From contig MU858133.1 in the NCBI GenBank assembly GCA_033297075.1, forward strand, positions 96,585 through 160,584: 64,000 bases of DNA. The letters are read 5' to 3'. This document shows positions 23,222 through 34,786 of the stretch, piece after piece. The translations under genes were made by a program, and so were the position numbers. This DNA is from Rhypophila decipiens (lineage: Eukaryota > Ascomycota > Sordariomycetes > Sordariales > Naviculisporaceae). A model generated the notes under the pieces. It saw nothing but the letters and a program-made list of their open reading frames with translations. It searched no databases and had not been told where the DNA came from. Within the stretch, counting starts at the first letter, position 1. Every line of letters starts with the position of its first letter.

Positions 23222-24385
23222 ATGTTGTCCGCGTCCAGCATTCCAACTCAGCTCTTTTCCACCATGACTCCCAAGGCTTCCACCAAACAAACCTCTCAGC
23301 GAGATGTTGCCCTTGGCATCTGGCGACTTGCCCGCTTTCACACCCGCGAGGCCTGGCTCTGCTGGTATCCGGCTGTCTGGGGGGCTTGTGTCGCAGCTGC
23401 CACTCAGGGTGTCTCTCTCGATCTGTACACATTTGCTCGAATCCTGTTTGGCATTTGGAGCAGTGTGACGGCTACTCATGCCGCATTTTGCACTTTCAAG
23501 TAAGTCAGGTCCTCCCTCTATCTTTCAGCCATTCGAGCACTAACAATGGTGAAAAGTGACATCTGCGACCGGAATCTCGATGCGCTCGTGGATCGATGCA
23601 AGACTCGGCCCCTTCCCGCAGGAATGCTCACCGTCCAAGAAGCCATCGCCACTTTTGTTACATGGATCCCGCTCACCCTCTATACCACTCGTCTCACACT
23701 GGGCGATGCCGCAGCCACGGCATTCATTCCCGTCTGGGTTCTGAGCTTCGTCTACCCCTTTATGAAGCGTCTGATCCCGTTCCCTCAAGTGGTTCTAGGC
23801 GCAGTTATTGGAGGTGCCGTGTTTCCAGGCTGGGCCGCGGTCACGGGTCAGCAACTCCTGGAGGGCGAGCTCAACGATGCGATGCCCCTTTTCTGGGCCA
23901 CCTTCTTCTGGGTGATTTACTTTGACGTCATCTATGCTACTCAGGATTCGCCCGACGATGAAAAGATTGGTGTCAAGAGCCTGGCTGTTTTGTTGGGCAA
24001 GAACGTCAAACTGTTCTTGGCGAGTCTGGGCGGTCTCCAAGTTGGACTTTTTGCACTGGCTGGGGCGAGAGCCAACTTGTCCATGGTCTTTTGGGTCTTG
24101 GGACTAGGGGTCTGGACGCTGAGTATCCCGTGGCATTTGAAGACACTGGACCTGAAGGATCGACATTCGGGTGGGCGGGTCTTTATGGCGAATATCAAGC
24201 TTGGCTTGTATCTGACTGGCATTACCCTGGTTGAGTTGGCCCTAACTCGGGTCGAGTTTATGAGTGGATTGAAGGTCCCAGGGGCGGACAAGATGTCTGT
24301 TGTTTTGGAAAGTCTGGGTCTTGGCGAGAAGATGACGAATGGGTCTGCGATTGGCGCTCAGAGCGTTGTGCAGGGAGTTTGGTGA
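23222..24385 (+). CDS. UbiA-family aromatic prenyltransferase
   Basis: Two exons, 23222-23499 and 23557-24385, about 368 residues. Membrane-bound enzyme that attaches a prenyl chain (probably farnesyl) to a phenol. The first Asp-rich motif NDICDRNLD spans the splice joint and the second is YATQDSPDDEKIGVKS; both bind Mg-diphosphate in this family. Hydrophobic helices follow throughout (TWIPLTLYTTRLTL, VVLGAVIGGAVFPGW, LFWATFFWVIYFDVIY and others). The C-terminal 50 residues are unusually extended and soluble. The start at 23222 (MLSASSIPTQ) is used; MTPKAS at 23264 has the better context (CCACCATGA). It resembles YanG-type and UbiA enzymes of meroterpenoid clusters. The acceptor is inferred to be toluquinol or a related m-cresol derivative. 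Confidence 0.9.
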
Positions 24386-25601
24386 AACAGCCCGGATGGT
24401 TTGGGGGTTGGCAGGGGAGTGAATGACGGACCAGACGACAATGGTTGGGTATTTACAGGTGATAACGATCTTGGGGTGGTCAAGTTGTGGTATCTGCTTG
24501 ATGCGATATTAAGGTTGTTTGGTTTGTCACTAAAATCACTAACAGAGGAAAGGTTACTATACTATAACAATCAAGATGTATTTTCTGCAAGTTCTTGCAT
24601 CGACGTAAATTTCCAATTTCTATTTCCATGCCACCTGACGTTGGGTTCCCATGAAAAGGCCACTTAAATACAAAAGTGAAATAATTGTCACAACAAATGG
24701 ATACTCACTCTGTTTGGTCATAGACGACTACCCAGATGAACTGTCCAAGATAATACATATACGGAAGATTTTCTTAGCTAGTCAAGGTTCAACTTCCATC
24801 CTTTTGTTCCTGTCCTTCCTCGGACCAGTATCGGAATAAAATGACGCCCCAACATCTTATCCCTCACCTCAAAGGACTGACAATCAAACCCAAGGGAGAC
24901 TGCTGATAACGATGATAATGAGCCCGCGGCTCAGTCTGGTCAGATCTCCCTAGCAATAACTGAGAAATGTTGCTTTGTCGACCGCACCCCGTTAACTGAT
25001 GCCACATCCGTTTTGGGAATATAGGGCACTTTGCTGCATGCCAAGCCTTCGGGTCAGGGGTATTCAGGGGTCCGAATATCTCGGCCGAGAAGTCAACAAA
25101 CCCCAACCAATCACGTTGAAATCCGGGCTGCATGAACCGTGCCGCCGTGATGGTTGTGAGTAGAACATTCTATGAGCGGGGAGATGCCATCTGGGTGGGA
25201 AGAGTCAATATATGCGAGGCGAGCCTTCTGTAGTGCAACGTGTGTGGGGGTTCGTTGCCCTGTTTCTGGGAAGAGCTGAATAGATTGCGGCTAGCAGCAA
25301 GGTCCCCAGGTCCTATTGTAGTAATATCCCACCCGGAGATGTCATTGCTATCGTGCGATTGAGCTCAATGTGGCGTGGATTCTTTACCATGGGAGGAGCC
25401 AAACCAGACGGGCAATAGTCCATGCGGCGCTCAGGGGCAGATACCCGTAGTAAAGTTCTATCCGCCTGCACATATAAGACCTAGTAGATACCAGGTATCA
25501 TTTGTTGTATCAAAGCTTGACCTGCCCGGTTGAGTGCAGTCCTTCTTACTTGCACCACGTGAGTGCCCTGTCGTCTGCGTCCTGCTGTCATACTCGCCAA
25601 G
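24386..25601. promoter_or_regulatory. Intergenic region with promoter of the FAD oxidase
   Basis: 1.2 kb without a gene. It has a perfect cluster palindrome at 25079-25090 and a TATAAG-like site near 25475, about 125 bases before the oxidase start. Confidence 0.55.
25079..25090. promoter_or_regulatory. Cluster palindrome copy 2 (12/12)
   Basis: Exact TCTCGGCCGAGA, 512 bases before the FAD oxidase start. Confidence 0.75.
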
Positions 25602-27279
25602 ATGCTTCGAGGTAGCATTGCAGCCGTCCTTGGCTGTGTTCTTTCTCTGCCAATCGCTGTCCATGCTCGACCTTCACGGGGGGGAGAACAGTATGACCCC
25701 GCCGTCATCCAAGCCATGGGCAACGCAAGTCGTCCTCCGCTTGGCAATCCGACTTTCACCTGCCGAGCTCTCGATATTGCCTTTAGCGGGTCCAGTGTCG
25801 TTACACTGCCCAACAGCACCGTGGGAGCCTATGAAATCCTTACTGAAGTGAACTAGTAAGTCAATCACGACAGCATGCTACCCAGCCTTGTCTGACATGC
25901 CCTAGCTCCGAGACTTGCTGGCTGACTCCAGCTTGTATCGTCACCCCGAGGACAGCAAGTGAGACCGCTCGGGTTATCAAGATCATCGGGTCGGTGCAGA
26001 CCAAGTTTGCAGTCCGGAGTGGCGGCCACAAGTCGGCTCCTGGCTTTGCTAGCATTGATGGTTCGGGTGTCCTGATTAGCCTGGCCAATCTTACCACAAT
26101 CTCCTTGTCCGGCGACAAGTCGTCGGTAGTAGTGGGAACCGGTAATCGGTGGCAGGCCGTCTATGACTTCCTTACACCCCAGGGCCTCACTGCCGTCGGT
26201 GGACGGGTTGGCATGGTGGGCGTTGGCGGCTTCCTTCTAGGCGGTATGTACACGTCGCAGTCCACTGCATCTCAATTGTGCCTAACAGGACTGGAACCCT
26301 TCTAGGCGGCGTCAGCTTCATGACCAACGAGCGCGGCCTGGGCATTGACAATATCAAGTCCTTCGAGGTCGTCCTCGCAGACGGACGCATCGTCACGGCC
26401 AGCGCCACCCAAAACAAAGACCTCTACCGTGGCCTCCGAGGTGGCGCATCCAACTATGGCATCGTCACCGCCTTTGAGCTCTACGCCCATCCCCTAGGTA
26501 CCATCACCTTTGAAGCCCGCGCGCTCAGCCTCAACCAATCGACCAATGCCATTCGCGCCTTGGCAGAATACCAACTCTCCGCCACCGGCCAGAAAGCAGA
26601 CCCCTATTCCCGGATCGACGTAACAATCACCAAAACAGCCGTCAATGTTCTTCTCCTGCACACAAAGCCTGTCGCCTCTCCGGTCCCTGCATTCCAGCCA
26701 TTCTACAACATTGCCCCTTTTACACCATTAGCTCCATCCACAAACGCTACCTTGACCACGCTGCTGTTCTTGTCAAAGCAAGCCTTCCCAAATGAACACA
26801 TTCGCGTTCAAGGCGGGACATTTACCCACACCGTCAACGCAGATTTCATGGTCCAGGCGTACAACATCTTCTTAGCTGAGACTGCCAATCTCCCGACAGG
26901 AGCGACAGCTACTTGGGTACCGATTGCCATGCCCGCCAGTGTTGCGTCTTTTGCGTCCCGAAACGGCGGGAATCTACTCGGATTATCGGCCGTCCCGCAG
27001 GTATGGTACGAGTGGTACATCAACTGGAAGAATCCAGCAGATGATGGAGCAGTAGCGGCCACTGTCAAGAATGTGAGGGAGAAATTGGACAAAGCCGCTA
27101 GACAAAAGGGCGTGTTGCTGCCGTATCTGTTTATGAATGTCGCCGGACGGGAGCAAAATGTGCTGGCGAGTTTTGGCAAGAAGAATTTGAATGAGATCAA
27201 GGCTGTGGCGAGAAAGTATGATCCCTCTGGGGTGTTTCAGCGGCTCCAGAATGATGGATATCTCATCCGAGATGCTTAG
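25602..27279 (+). CDS. Secreted FAD-linked oxidoreductase (BBE-like)
   Basis: Three exons, 25602-25855, 25906-26243 and 26306-27279, about 521 residues. The N-terminal signal peptide is LRGSIAAVLGCVLSLPIAVHA. The PP-loop FAD domain has VRSGGHKSAPGFASIDGSGVLISL, where the His is the usual covalent flavin anchor, and GGRVGMVGVGGFLLGGGVSFM. The C-terminal berberine-bridge element (YDPSGVFQRLQNDGYLI) is near the end. Enzymes of this family carry out two-electron oxidations and ring closures; the YanF-type oxidase in yanuthone-like clusters is a likely relative. Several N-glycosylation sequons (NAS, NST, NLT, NAT) agree with secretion-pathway location. In this cluster it probably acts on the prenylated quinol or epoxyquinol. 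It is the only cluster enzyme with a signal peptide. Confidence 0.9.
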
Positions 27280-27779
27280 ATACTTGAAGACGGGACCGCA
27301 GTAGAGAATAGCTGGCTTGTGTTGAGTTTATTATTATTATTCTGTCACTGGCACTCTTTTTATTTGTTATTTAGTTGAGCTTTCGTTGTCTTGTTTTGTG
27401 TATCAGTAGTAGAAATAAAGTCAGTATGAAATCCGATTCGCAAATTGCCATGATGCACAACTCAACACTAAAAGCAACCCAATACTCTCCATATCGGATT
27501 AGACAGCAATCAGACTCTAGGTGCAGCTTTTTGAAATGTTTGGTATGTGAATGGAGGTATGGAGGACTATGCAAGTTCAAATAGGCCAAAGTGTCATTGA
27601 CAGCAAGTCAACACCAGTTTCCCGCCACCTCTTTCCCACACATTAACCATTGGCAGTTCCCACGCCTTCGCTGAGTACCTGTCAAAGTACTTGAGAGGAA
27701 AGTGCATAATAGTTCAAGGTTTCCATATTATCTATAAACCAAACAACACCAAATACAACTTGAACCAGACAAAGACCAC
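27280..27779. other. Convergent 3' region between FAD oxidase and cupin genes
   Basis: 500 bases between two stop codons, AT-rich (TTATTATTATT near 27330). It holds both 3' ends. No gene seen. Confidence 0.4.
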
Positions 27780-28661
27780 TCAAACGTTCTTCTTGGTCTC
27801 ATTCTTGGCAGCCCACTCTTCATACCCGCCCGCCTCCTCGATATAAATCCCCTGATTCCCAATATCCTCGCCCCTCTTTACAAACTCAGCTCTTCGTTCC
27901 TTCTGCAAGTCCCGAATAGCAAATTTCCGCTGAGTCCAGTGACTGGCCATCTTATCACACGCAGCCTGCCAATCCGTCGTCCACTCTGGATAAAAGGGTG
28001 CGTACCCCAGCAATCCACCGATCCATCTGCCAATCACGATCCCCAGAAACTTCCCCAGTGGTCGTCTGAGTGGTCCCATCCACCACGGCGGGCTGAGGTA
28101 ACTATCCCCCGCATCAAACATACTCAGCACTTGGATCGGGTCCGGCTGGACGCCCCTCAGCAAGATATCCTCCTGGTAGCCATACCAATTCTCAAAGAAG
28201 GCCTGGTCAAGTTCAGCTGCTCCGCCTGAGGGACTCGCACTGAGCCAGAACTCGAGAACTGCATCAGGGGCTTGACCAGGCGTGGCGTACAGACAATGGT
28301 GCGGTCCAGGCGGGAGGGCATATTCCCCGTCTTCTTTTGTGAACTGGTGGGGCTTCCCGTTGATCTCGACTGTGAGGGAGCCTTTTTCAACCTTGAAGAA
28401 TTCCCATTGTCGCGGATGAAAATGTGTCGGTGGCTTTTTGCCGGATGCCGAGATTTGGATCACTCTGGGATGGTTGGGCTCGATGCGGACATGGAAGTGG
28501 ATGTTTCGTCCGGGCGGAGGGGTGTGTCGGTTTACCACGAAGGCGTTTTCGAATCTGATTGTGGCTAATTAGTAGATGGCAGGATGGAAGGGAAGTACAG
28601 GTACTCACTTGCTCACGGGGTTGGAGCCCGCTGTGTAGGCAAGGGGCTTTGCAGGTGCCAT
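27780..28661 (-). CDS. Cupin-domain protein with hydrophobic C-terminal segment
   Basis: Two exons, 28661-28609 and 28554-27780, about 275 residues. Cupin motif 1 is THFHPRQWEFFKVEKG (HxH, Glu and Gly of the metal site). Motif 2 is GEYALPPGPHHCLYA (PxG..H). All four expected metal ligands are therefore present. Residues around GKFLGIVIGRWIGGLLGY are hydrophobic enough for a membrane hairpin, unusual for a cupin. The tail is charged (RDLQKERRAEFVKRGED). Function is not known. Cupins in polyketide and meroterpenoid clusters act as isomerases, dioxygenases or epoxide-handling enzymes. Its position between the FAD oxidase and the P450, with a perfect palindrome 206 bases upstream, supports a role in this pathway. 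Confidence 0.85.
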
Positions 28662-29554
28662 GGTTGTTTAAGGTACAGATTGAAAAGGGGTAAAGATGAG
28701 TCGAAATGCTTGATGACCAATTTGCAAATGATGTGAGCGTTGGGAAGTCATTGCTCCTCGTTTTATGAACATCTTGCCCGTAAATCTTGTGACTGCATGC
28801 GAGTATTGGTGAAAACCCCGAGTGGTTCGTCGGGCCATGCAGCGGGCACGGCACGCACCGGGAGCCTCTCGGCCGAGAAAAACATATAAGACGAGCAACC
28901 GCAGGAATCGTACGACAAGTTCCTGAAATGCACGATTCTGCTTTTTTAAATCAGAAAAATGAACTCGGGGATTAGTCGGTCATGGAAACGGAGCAAGTCG
29001 AGCAAAAGGGGCCTTATCCGGGGACGAGGCCGAGGGGATTGATAGTGTCATTTGTTCATAACCCTAACCCTGGGCATTCATGTCTGCCAGTCTCATAAAC
29101 TGAACAAGGCTTAGAGTCCTGCTAGCCCCTGTCAATACCCGCTCTTTGCTTTGACATTTCAATGGAATGATGAAACAAAACGATAATCGTAGAAACTTTT
29201 ATATGAGTATTCGATGCTGCAAATTTGGACGTCTTGTTGTGAGTATTTGATCCCGAACCTTAGACATAGAGTATGTAACATGACACGGACAAGGCCAGAC
29301 AACGATCAACCACCTGTCATAGCCAAGGTGACCTTTCAAAAGGAAAAATATTCACTACAGAGAATTTTGCTTTATGTGTGAAATTTGCAGTCATGAAAGC
29401 AGGGCTATGAGCGCTACACACAGTGTACAGCAGAACAAACAGAATGATATACTCAAAATCAACTACTCTGAAAGAAGTGTCAAGACTCTTCTGTTCTCAC
29501 TTTGCCATAACACTGCAATGCTGTACCAGACACAAAAACCAATAAAACGGTTAC
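28662..29554. promoter_or_regulatory. Cupin promoter and P450 3' region
   Basis: About 890 bases. It contains an exact cluster palindrome (28867-28878) and a short (TAACCC)2 telomere-like tract at 29059-29071. No gene seen. Confidence 0.5.
28867..28878. promoter_or_regulatory. Cluster palindrome copy 3 (12/12)
   Basis: Exact TCTCGGCCGAGA, 206 bases upstream of the cupin start. Confidence 0.75.
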
Positions 29555-31264
29555 TTATCCACGATACTTGCTAAAAACCTCCACATCAGCCTTCTCAAAC
29601 TCACGTAAAATAGTCTTGGCCCGTTCCCCACTCCTAACCGTGACCTTGCAAGGAAAGTCCGCAGGGCAAACCAAAAAGCCCTCGGTGTATCCCGTCGTCG
29701 GATCAGTATCAATCGGAAGCTTAAGCCCAGTCTTTTCATCAACCACCTGCTCGAAATTGAACCCCCACAACAATTTCGCCGTCCCGAGGAACATTTCCCG
29801 CTCGGCAAGATGAATTCCCGGGCATATTCTTCGCCCAGCCCCGTAGATAAAATGATCTCTGTCAACTCCCGAGGCAGTGTACTCTGCTGCTGGACGAGTC
29901 TGGTTTGCGAACCGGTCAGGGTTGAATTCATCTGGATTCTGAAATCGCTCGGGGTCATGGTGTAAGCCCCAGACGTTGAGAAAGACGGTTGTGCCCTTTG
30001 GAAGGAAGAATTGGCGACCATCCGGGGTTGTGATTGTGTCGTCTTGGGAGAGGGCATGCGGGAAGGCCAAGGGAGTCACGGGTCGCCAGCGCATGGCCTC
30101 TTTGACAATCTGTGCGATATATGGCAGTCTGTTGTAGTCCGACCAGGCGGGTGAGGCTTTGTCTGTACAGACCGCGTCAATCTCAGCTTGTGCCCGGCGT
30201 TGGACTTCTGGGTGGAGAGTCAAGGCTTGGATGACCACCAGCATCATTGTCGAGACTGTGTCGGACCCGCCTTCCATGAGCACACCACCGATGAAGTCGC
30301 GCTGGTTTTCTGTCAGGGGCGTCTGGGACTTGATGTTGTTGCTGTCGAGGACTTGGTCCATGAATGTGGGGACTTTTTGGGATCCGGAAGCACGCCGAGC
30401 GATGACCTGGGCTTTCATCGAGCTATAGAGGCTCTTCATCCTATTGCCGACGTCGAGAGATCGCTGAACCCAGTTGTTGAACAAGCTCTCGGGCGCATAC
30501 TTGAGGAAGGGGAAGATATCGACCGGAGGGGTGGCGCCAACTTCCATGACCTCGGACCAGCGCTCCATGACGGCGTATAGTTCCTTCATGTGGGGAGTTT
30601 GGTCCGAGTCGGTGCGGATGCCAAAGACAAGTGACATGATGATGCTGTTGCTGGTTCGCTTGGTATGGCGCATGTGATTTTCGGGTTTGACGAGAAAGTC
30701 TCGCATCATTTGGACTTGTTCAGCGTCGACCAGGGACTTGATCTGCTCCGACTCGCACGCTGTTTCACGGAAGAACTGGTGAATTGCCCGGCGGAACGAC
30801 CGCCATGTCTCGCCGTACTTCATAACCAGCAGATGGTCGCCCTTTGTGATCAGGTCATGCGAGACGTAAGATGGCGGTCTGTCGCTGTAGATAGCCGATT
30901 TCTTGTCGAGCAGGTCTTTGACAATTTGCCGGTCTGTAATCACCACGGCAAGCGCCGGCCCCATCTTAAGACTGAAGATGCCGCCATAGGTCTTGGCCCA
31001 TTCTGTGAACCTGCCATGGCGCAATTATTGTTAGTGAAAGACGGACCGAGTCAGAAACCAAGGGGTTATTACTCACAGGCGATGGGCGCCAGTCTTGGGA
31101 AGTTGATGGAGGTTTCCAATGAGTGGAAGGCCTGGAGGTCCGTCTGGTGGACGCAGTGCTTGGGACTTGGGATGGGTGGACATGGCTGCCATCAGTAGTT
31201 TGACGACAACGTAGACCACTGTTCCTGTCACCAGGAATGGCACGAGAGGAGAAGCGAGAGCCAT
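29555..31264 (-). CDS. Cytochrome P450, m-cresol/toluquinol hydroxylase type
   Basis: Two exons, 31264-31077 and 31010-29555, about 547 residues. N-terminal anchor PLVPFLVTGTVVYVVVKLLM, then the proline hinge RPPDGPPGLPLIGNLHQLP. The I-helix is GGVLMEGGSDTVSTMML, ExxR is VKEAMRWRP, the PERF-type block is FNPDRF, and the heme loop is FIYGAGRRICPGIHLAER with its Cys ligand. The sequence style (GGSDT, YGAGRRICPG) matches the P450s that hydroxylate m-cresol or m-hydroxybenzyl alcohol in patulin and yanuthone biosynthesis. With the adjacent decarboxylase this suggests conversion of m-cresol to toluquinol or the benzyl alcohol. It has a weak palindrome (10/12) 248 bases upstream. The exact position hydroxylated is inferred. 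Confidence 0.9.
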
Positions 31265-32108
31265 GGCTCTTCGGTGGTTGGCAAGAGTGATCGTTAGTGG
31301 AGAGAAGTAATCGGAATTCCACGATACCCAGCCACGAAAATGTGGGTGTTCGGCAACTTGTAGAGGTCGTTCTGCCCGAATGATTTTCTTATATGATGTA
31401 GCACGATGTGAAGACGTACAGCCTGTTTATACATGCTCGAGTAGGATTCACACACGGTGGTAAAGTAATGATGAAAGCACATACACCCAGGTACCATTGT
31501 CAGGGGTCAGGGGTCGGCCGAGAATAAAAAGCAATACGGCTTGCCGTTTACCTGCTTGGATGGTCTGATTTCCGTTAATTTTCGGAGAATCTCCCTGTAC
31601 ATACAGCATTCCAAGCTCAAGTGTCAAGTTACTTTACCTATTTTGTCCATGCGTGACCTACTGTGGGGGAAAGCCATATATATACTACTGAGCCAAACAC
31701 GCCTTTCGGTGATTGCAGTCATCTTTTGGTTGTGTGGTTCAGTGGTTGAGCGTTTTCGCTCCTTAGACCTACGTTATATTAGGTAATGTAGCTTACTTTC
31801 GACACAAGCCATCTGATTGGCCTTCAAAGTTGGGTATTCACAAAATATCAAGACTTTTCAAAGTGCTGAGTAAGGTCCTTGAATTTGTCAATTGGCCCCT
31901 TTAGGGTCCTGAGTAAGGCCGCCCGTTGTGCAGGTGGTGCCAAGGCTTCCAAGAACTTGGTACGCAGCATGCGCAGCATCACAGGCATTTGCGAGTAGAC
32001 TAATGCACATTTTCGATAGGAATCACACGCATTTATTCCTATATTGAACATCTCAAGGAGGAGAAGATGATGTGTTCATTTTCGCCACTGCAAGCGTGCG
32101 CCGGGCAT
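31265..32108. other. Intergenic region: P450 promoter and decarboxylase 3' flank
   Basis: About 840 bases. It holds one palindrome copy (31512-31523). A minus-strand ORF (32051-31848) ends in a helical charged stretch (ALLRTLKGPIDKFKDL). It could be a remnant of a gene but has no recognisable family. Confidence 0.4.
31512..31523. promoter_or_regulatory. Cluster palindrome copy 4 (10/12)
   Basis: GGTCGGCCGAGA, 248 bases upstream of the P450 start at 31264. Confidence 0.6.
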
Positions 32109-33089
32109 TCACTCCTGTTCCCCCTTCCCGCGCAATCTAGGAAATAACTCCAAAGCAGCCCCCCGGTCCACAGAATATGCCGTGTCCTGGTCCAATCTCT
32201 CTGCAACATACTCATCAAGCATCTCCACATGTGTAGTGATGGACTTGGTGGGCGCATATGGGAAATCGCTTCCATACAGGATATGCCCGGGCTTGGCAAA
32301 CCTGAACAGCAATTCCAGGGTAAGAGGATTTCCAGACAGTGCCAAGTCAAAGTAGAAGGACTTGGCCTGATCGAGAAAATCGTCCGCAGAAATATGGCTG
32401 GTCAGCCCAAAGTCAGACAGCAGGTGGGCTGCGCGAGTTGCCAAGTACGGCAGGGTGCCTCCTGCGTGGGAAAGAATGATCTTGACGTTGGGGTGTTCTT
32501 TGAAGGTGCCCGATGTGATAAGATCCACAGCCGTTCGGGTCGTCTCGTGAGGATAGTCAATCACTGGCTGAGGAAGAACTGACGAGACCAAGTCGGCGCC
32601 GACCGAATGGGTTGGGTGAATGAAGACCACAGCTCCGCGCTTGTCGAGCTCATCCCAAAGGGAGCCGAAACTGGGGTGACCCAGGTAGTGCTTGCCATAG
32701 CGGGTGAAGAGCGTGACGCCATCAGCCTTGAGGGTGTCAAGTGCGTACGAGACTTCATCCAGAACGGCGGGGAGATTGTCAGCCAGCGGAGGCAGGGTTG
32801 CGAAGAAGCCAAAGTTGTCGGGATGCTCCTTGGCGATGGCTGCAGCGGCCTGGTTGATCTCGCGAGCTAGAGTGTTGGCTGCCTGCAGGTCTCCTTCTAG
32901 AACAGTTGTCCCGGGAGACGTGATGGAGAGGATCGCTGTCTTGGTGCCGTGCGACTGCATCAAGTCGAGACTCGATTTGACAGACCACTTGGGCAGGGTC
33001 CATCCAGATGGGTCTCCTTTGGCAGATGCCTGGAAGGCCCTAACGTATGCCTCGGGCACAAAGTGATGATGGACGTCGATTCGGCTCAT
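32109..33089 (-). CDS. Amidohydrolase-2 family decarboxylase (6-methylsalicylate decarboxylase type)
   Basis: Single exon, 326 residues. Metal-dependent TIM-barrel enzyme of the ACMSD-like decarboxylase family. Visible ligands are the N-terminal HxH in RIDVHHHFVPE, the HPTHS motif near residue 158, the LSHAGG motif and the late Asp in YGSDFPYAP. The characteristic DNFGFFATLP stretch is present. PatG and YanB, which turn 6-methylsalicylate into m-cresol, belong here. Beside a 6-MSAS-type PKS this assignment is well supported. A TATATATA box lies about 80 bases upstream, and two palindrome copies lie 590 and 660 bases upstream. It has no membrane or signal segment and is probably cytosolic. Confidence 0.92.
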   Translation of the reverse strand: MSRIDVHHHFVPEAYVRAFQASAKGDPSGWTLPKWSVKSSLDLMQSHGTKTAILSITSPGTTVLEGDLQAANTLAREINQAAAAIAKEHPDNFGFFATLPPLADNLPAVLDEVSYALDTLKADGVTLFTRYGKHYLGHPSFGSLWDELDKRGAVVFIHPTHSVGADLVSSVLPQPVIDYPHETTRTAVDLITSGTFKEHPNVKIILSHAGGTLPYLATRAAHLLSDFGLTSHISADDFLDQAKSFYFDLALSGNPLTLELLFRFAKPGHILYGSDFPYAPTKSITTHVEMLDEYVAERLDQDTAYSVDRGAALELFPRLRGKGEQE

Positions 33090-33166
33090 GTTGTTTGAAA
33101 TGATGGGCGCGGTAATTCGGTGTTATGAGTGAGTAATTGGGAGACCGAAGACAATTGATGAGCTGG

Positions 33167-33175
33167 TATATATAT
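33167..33175 (-). promoter_or_regulatory. TATA box of the decarboxylase gene
   Basis: TATATATA about 80 bases before the start codon on the minus strand. It is the clearest core promoter in the cluster. Confidence 0.5.
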
Positions 33176-33677
33176 CGGATGAACCTTCGGACATAAGGGC
33201 CAGGCGAGCATCGTGAGTGACTGTACACGGGACTCATTACCACCAATGAAGCGAGGAGCGAGATGAAACAGCGAATTGGCGAGGAGCGAGAATGACTGTA
33301 ATACGCTCCTTGTACGACCAATGAGGCAACTTCGCACCCAACATCATGGCATGACGTCACTTAGAATACATACACCATGTCACAGCAGTGAATGTGCAGG
33401 CAGGGGACATCGCAACAACATTGGGTTACGAATATAACGACTCTGCAAAAAAGCGACCAACATTGATCGTTCTTGTCTTTGGTCGCGTGACCTTCATGTG
33501 CAACCTTAACGCCAAGCCAGGCTGGAAAGAGTACGAAACTACAGTGCTTTATCTCTAGCCCGGTGCTCACGGCCATAGTACAACTCGAATGATCGATGAT
33601 ATCCTTCAAAAAATCCCCAAAACCCTTTGCTGACAAAAGGGGAGCATAACATATTCTTTGAGTCGGGCTTTGTCATC

Positions 33678-33689
33678 TCCCGGCCGAGA
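33678..33689. promoter_or_regulatory. Cluster palindrome copy 5 (11/12)
   Basis: TCCCGGCCGAGA, 73 bases from copy 6. Such pairing is common for real operator sites. Confidence 0.65.
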
Positions 33690-33750
33690 GTTCCGGTCTT
33701 CTAACAACCTGAATGGAGGCTTGGTAAAATGAGCGCTGATTGGTCCGATT

Positions 33751-33762
33751 TCTCGGCCGAGA
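33751..33762. promoter_or_regulatory. Cluster palindrome copy 6 (12/12)
   Basis: Exact TCTCGGCCGAGA in the decarboxylase/P450 divergent region. Confidence 0.75.
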
Positions 33763-34006
33763 AAGGATAGCCAATCATAGCCTGACCCGAAAACATCCAC
33801 TCCCCCGTTTATTGAATTAGGCCGGTTCGCTTTTTCCAGCAACCACCACTGAGAGCGATGGCGACACTGGAGGCTTGTAGGAGTATACAAGTCTAGAGTC
33901 TGATATGTTTTTCGTGGGTTTAAAATGACATTTGGCACGGATCTAACCAAGGAAGTAATGCTTCTTATTTAGTATGAACTCTGTTGTGCTCAACCGTTTT
34001 TCAGAA

Positions 34007-34114
34007 GCCTTCGCTGTTAAAAGGACGTGGATATTAATTAAATTGCCGCCCTCAAACTTTGTTAGATATTCTCAAGCTCTTTATTAATGATAATCGAGAA
34101 CTAACAGCGAAGGC
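34007..34114. mobile_element. MITE-like element with 13-bp terminal inverted repeats
   Basis: GCCTTCGCTGTTA at 34007-34019 is matched exactly by its reverse complement at 34102-34114. The 82 bases between are AT-rich. I see no clear target-site duplication and no coding capacity, so a non-autonomous transposon or a long hairpin are both possible. Confidence 0.45.
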
Positions 34115-34774
34115 AAATATAGGATCAAGACTTACCGACGATTCTAATGGTAAGAATCTTGTTTTACCGATACCACACCCTTAGGACGAGGTATGCAGTC
34201 ATCTATCAACCAGAGAATTTATCATGCGTGGCATCCTGAAGCAAACCGGGCATTACAGCCTCATGTCTTTGGGGGACAAATAGTATGGCAGGCTGTGAGG
34301 TTGACGAGACGACCCATTATCAATCAACAAGGAAAAGGGTGCGAGGTGAACCTTTTCACGTAGAGAGTCTAAGTTCACAATGAATGGAAAGTACCCCAGC
34401 TATTTTGGTCCTTCAGAGGCTTAGATCTGTCTCACATGTTACCTTTTGAATGAGATCAAGAAGCCATACCCAAAACGGGCTTTCCCCGACCAAGCTGCCT
34501 TGCCTGAAGTGTCACATCTCCGAGGTAGAATCCAGGATGGCGTGACATTGCAGTGTTGATTAGCATTAACAACAAGCCAGCTTTCCATATAAGAGAATCT
34601 GATAAGCCTCTGGATAATAAGTGGGTCGTACCTCCATAAACAATTTCAGACCAGTACTGTAGGAACAGACATGTGACGCCATGGTCAATCCCTTCCAAGC
34701 AAGTATGGCCTGATTCAGTGGTCTGGGGAGGGGCCCGTTATGTAACGGACAACGATGTTAGCTATCAATTGGTG

Positions 34775-34786
34775 TTTCGGCCGATG
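34775..34786. promoter_or_regulatory. Cluster palindrome copy 7 (9/12)
   Basis: TTTCGGCCGATG, 211 bases upstream of the P450 start at 34997. The core TCGGCCGA is intact. Confidence 0.5.

Noticed and set aside
31715..31790. tRNA-like text (TGGTTCAGTGGTTGAGCG) resembling a D-arm/A-box
   Set aside because: No B-box (GGTTCRANYCC) or closing acceptor stem follows; at most a tRNA fragment.
31848..32051. 67-codon minus-strand ORF with helical charged C-terminus
   Set aside because: Too short and without family; listed only as a possible remnant.
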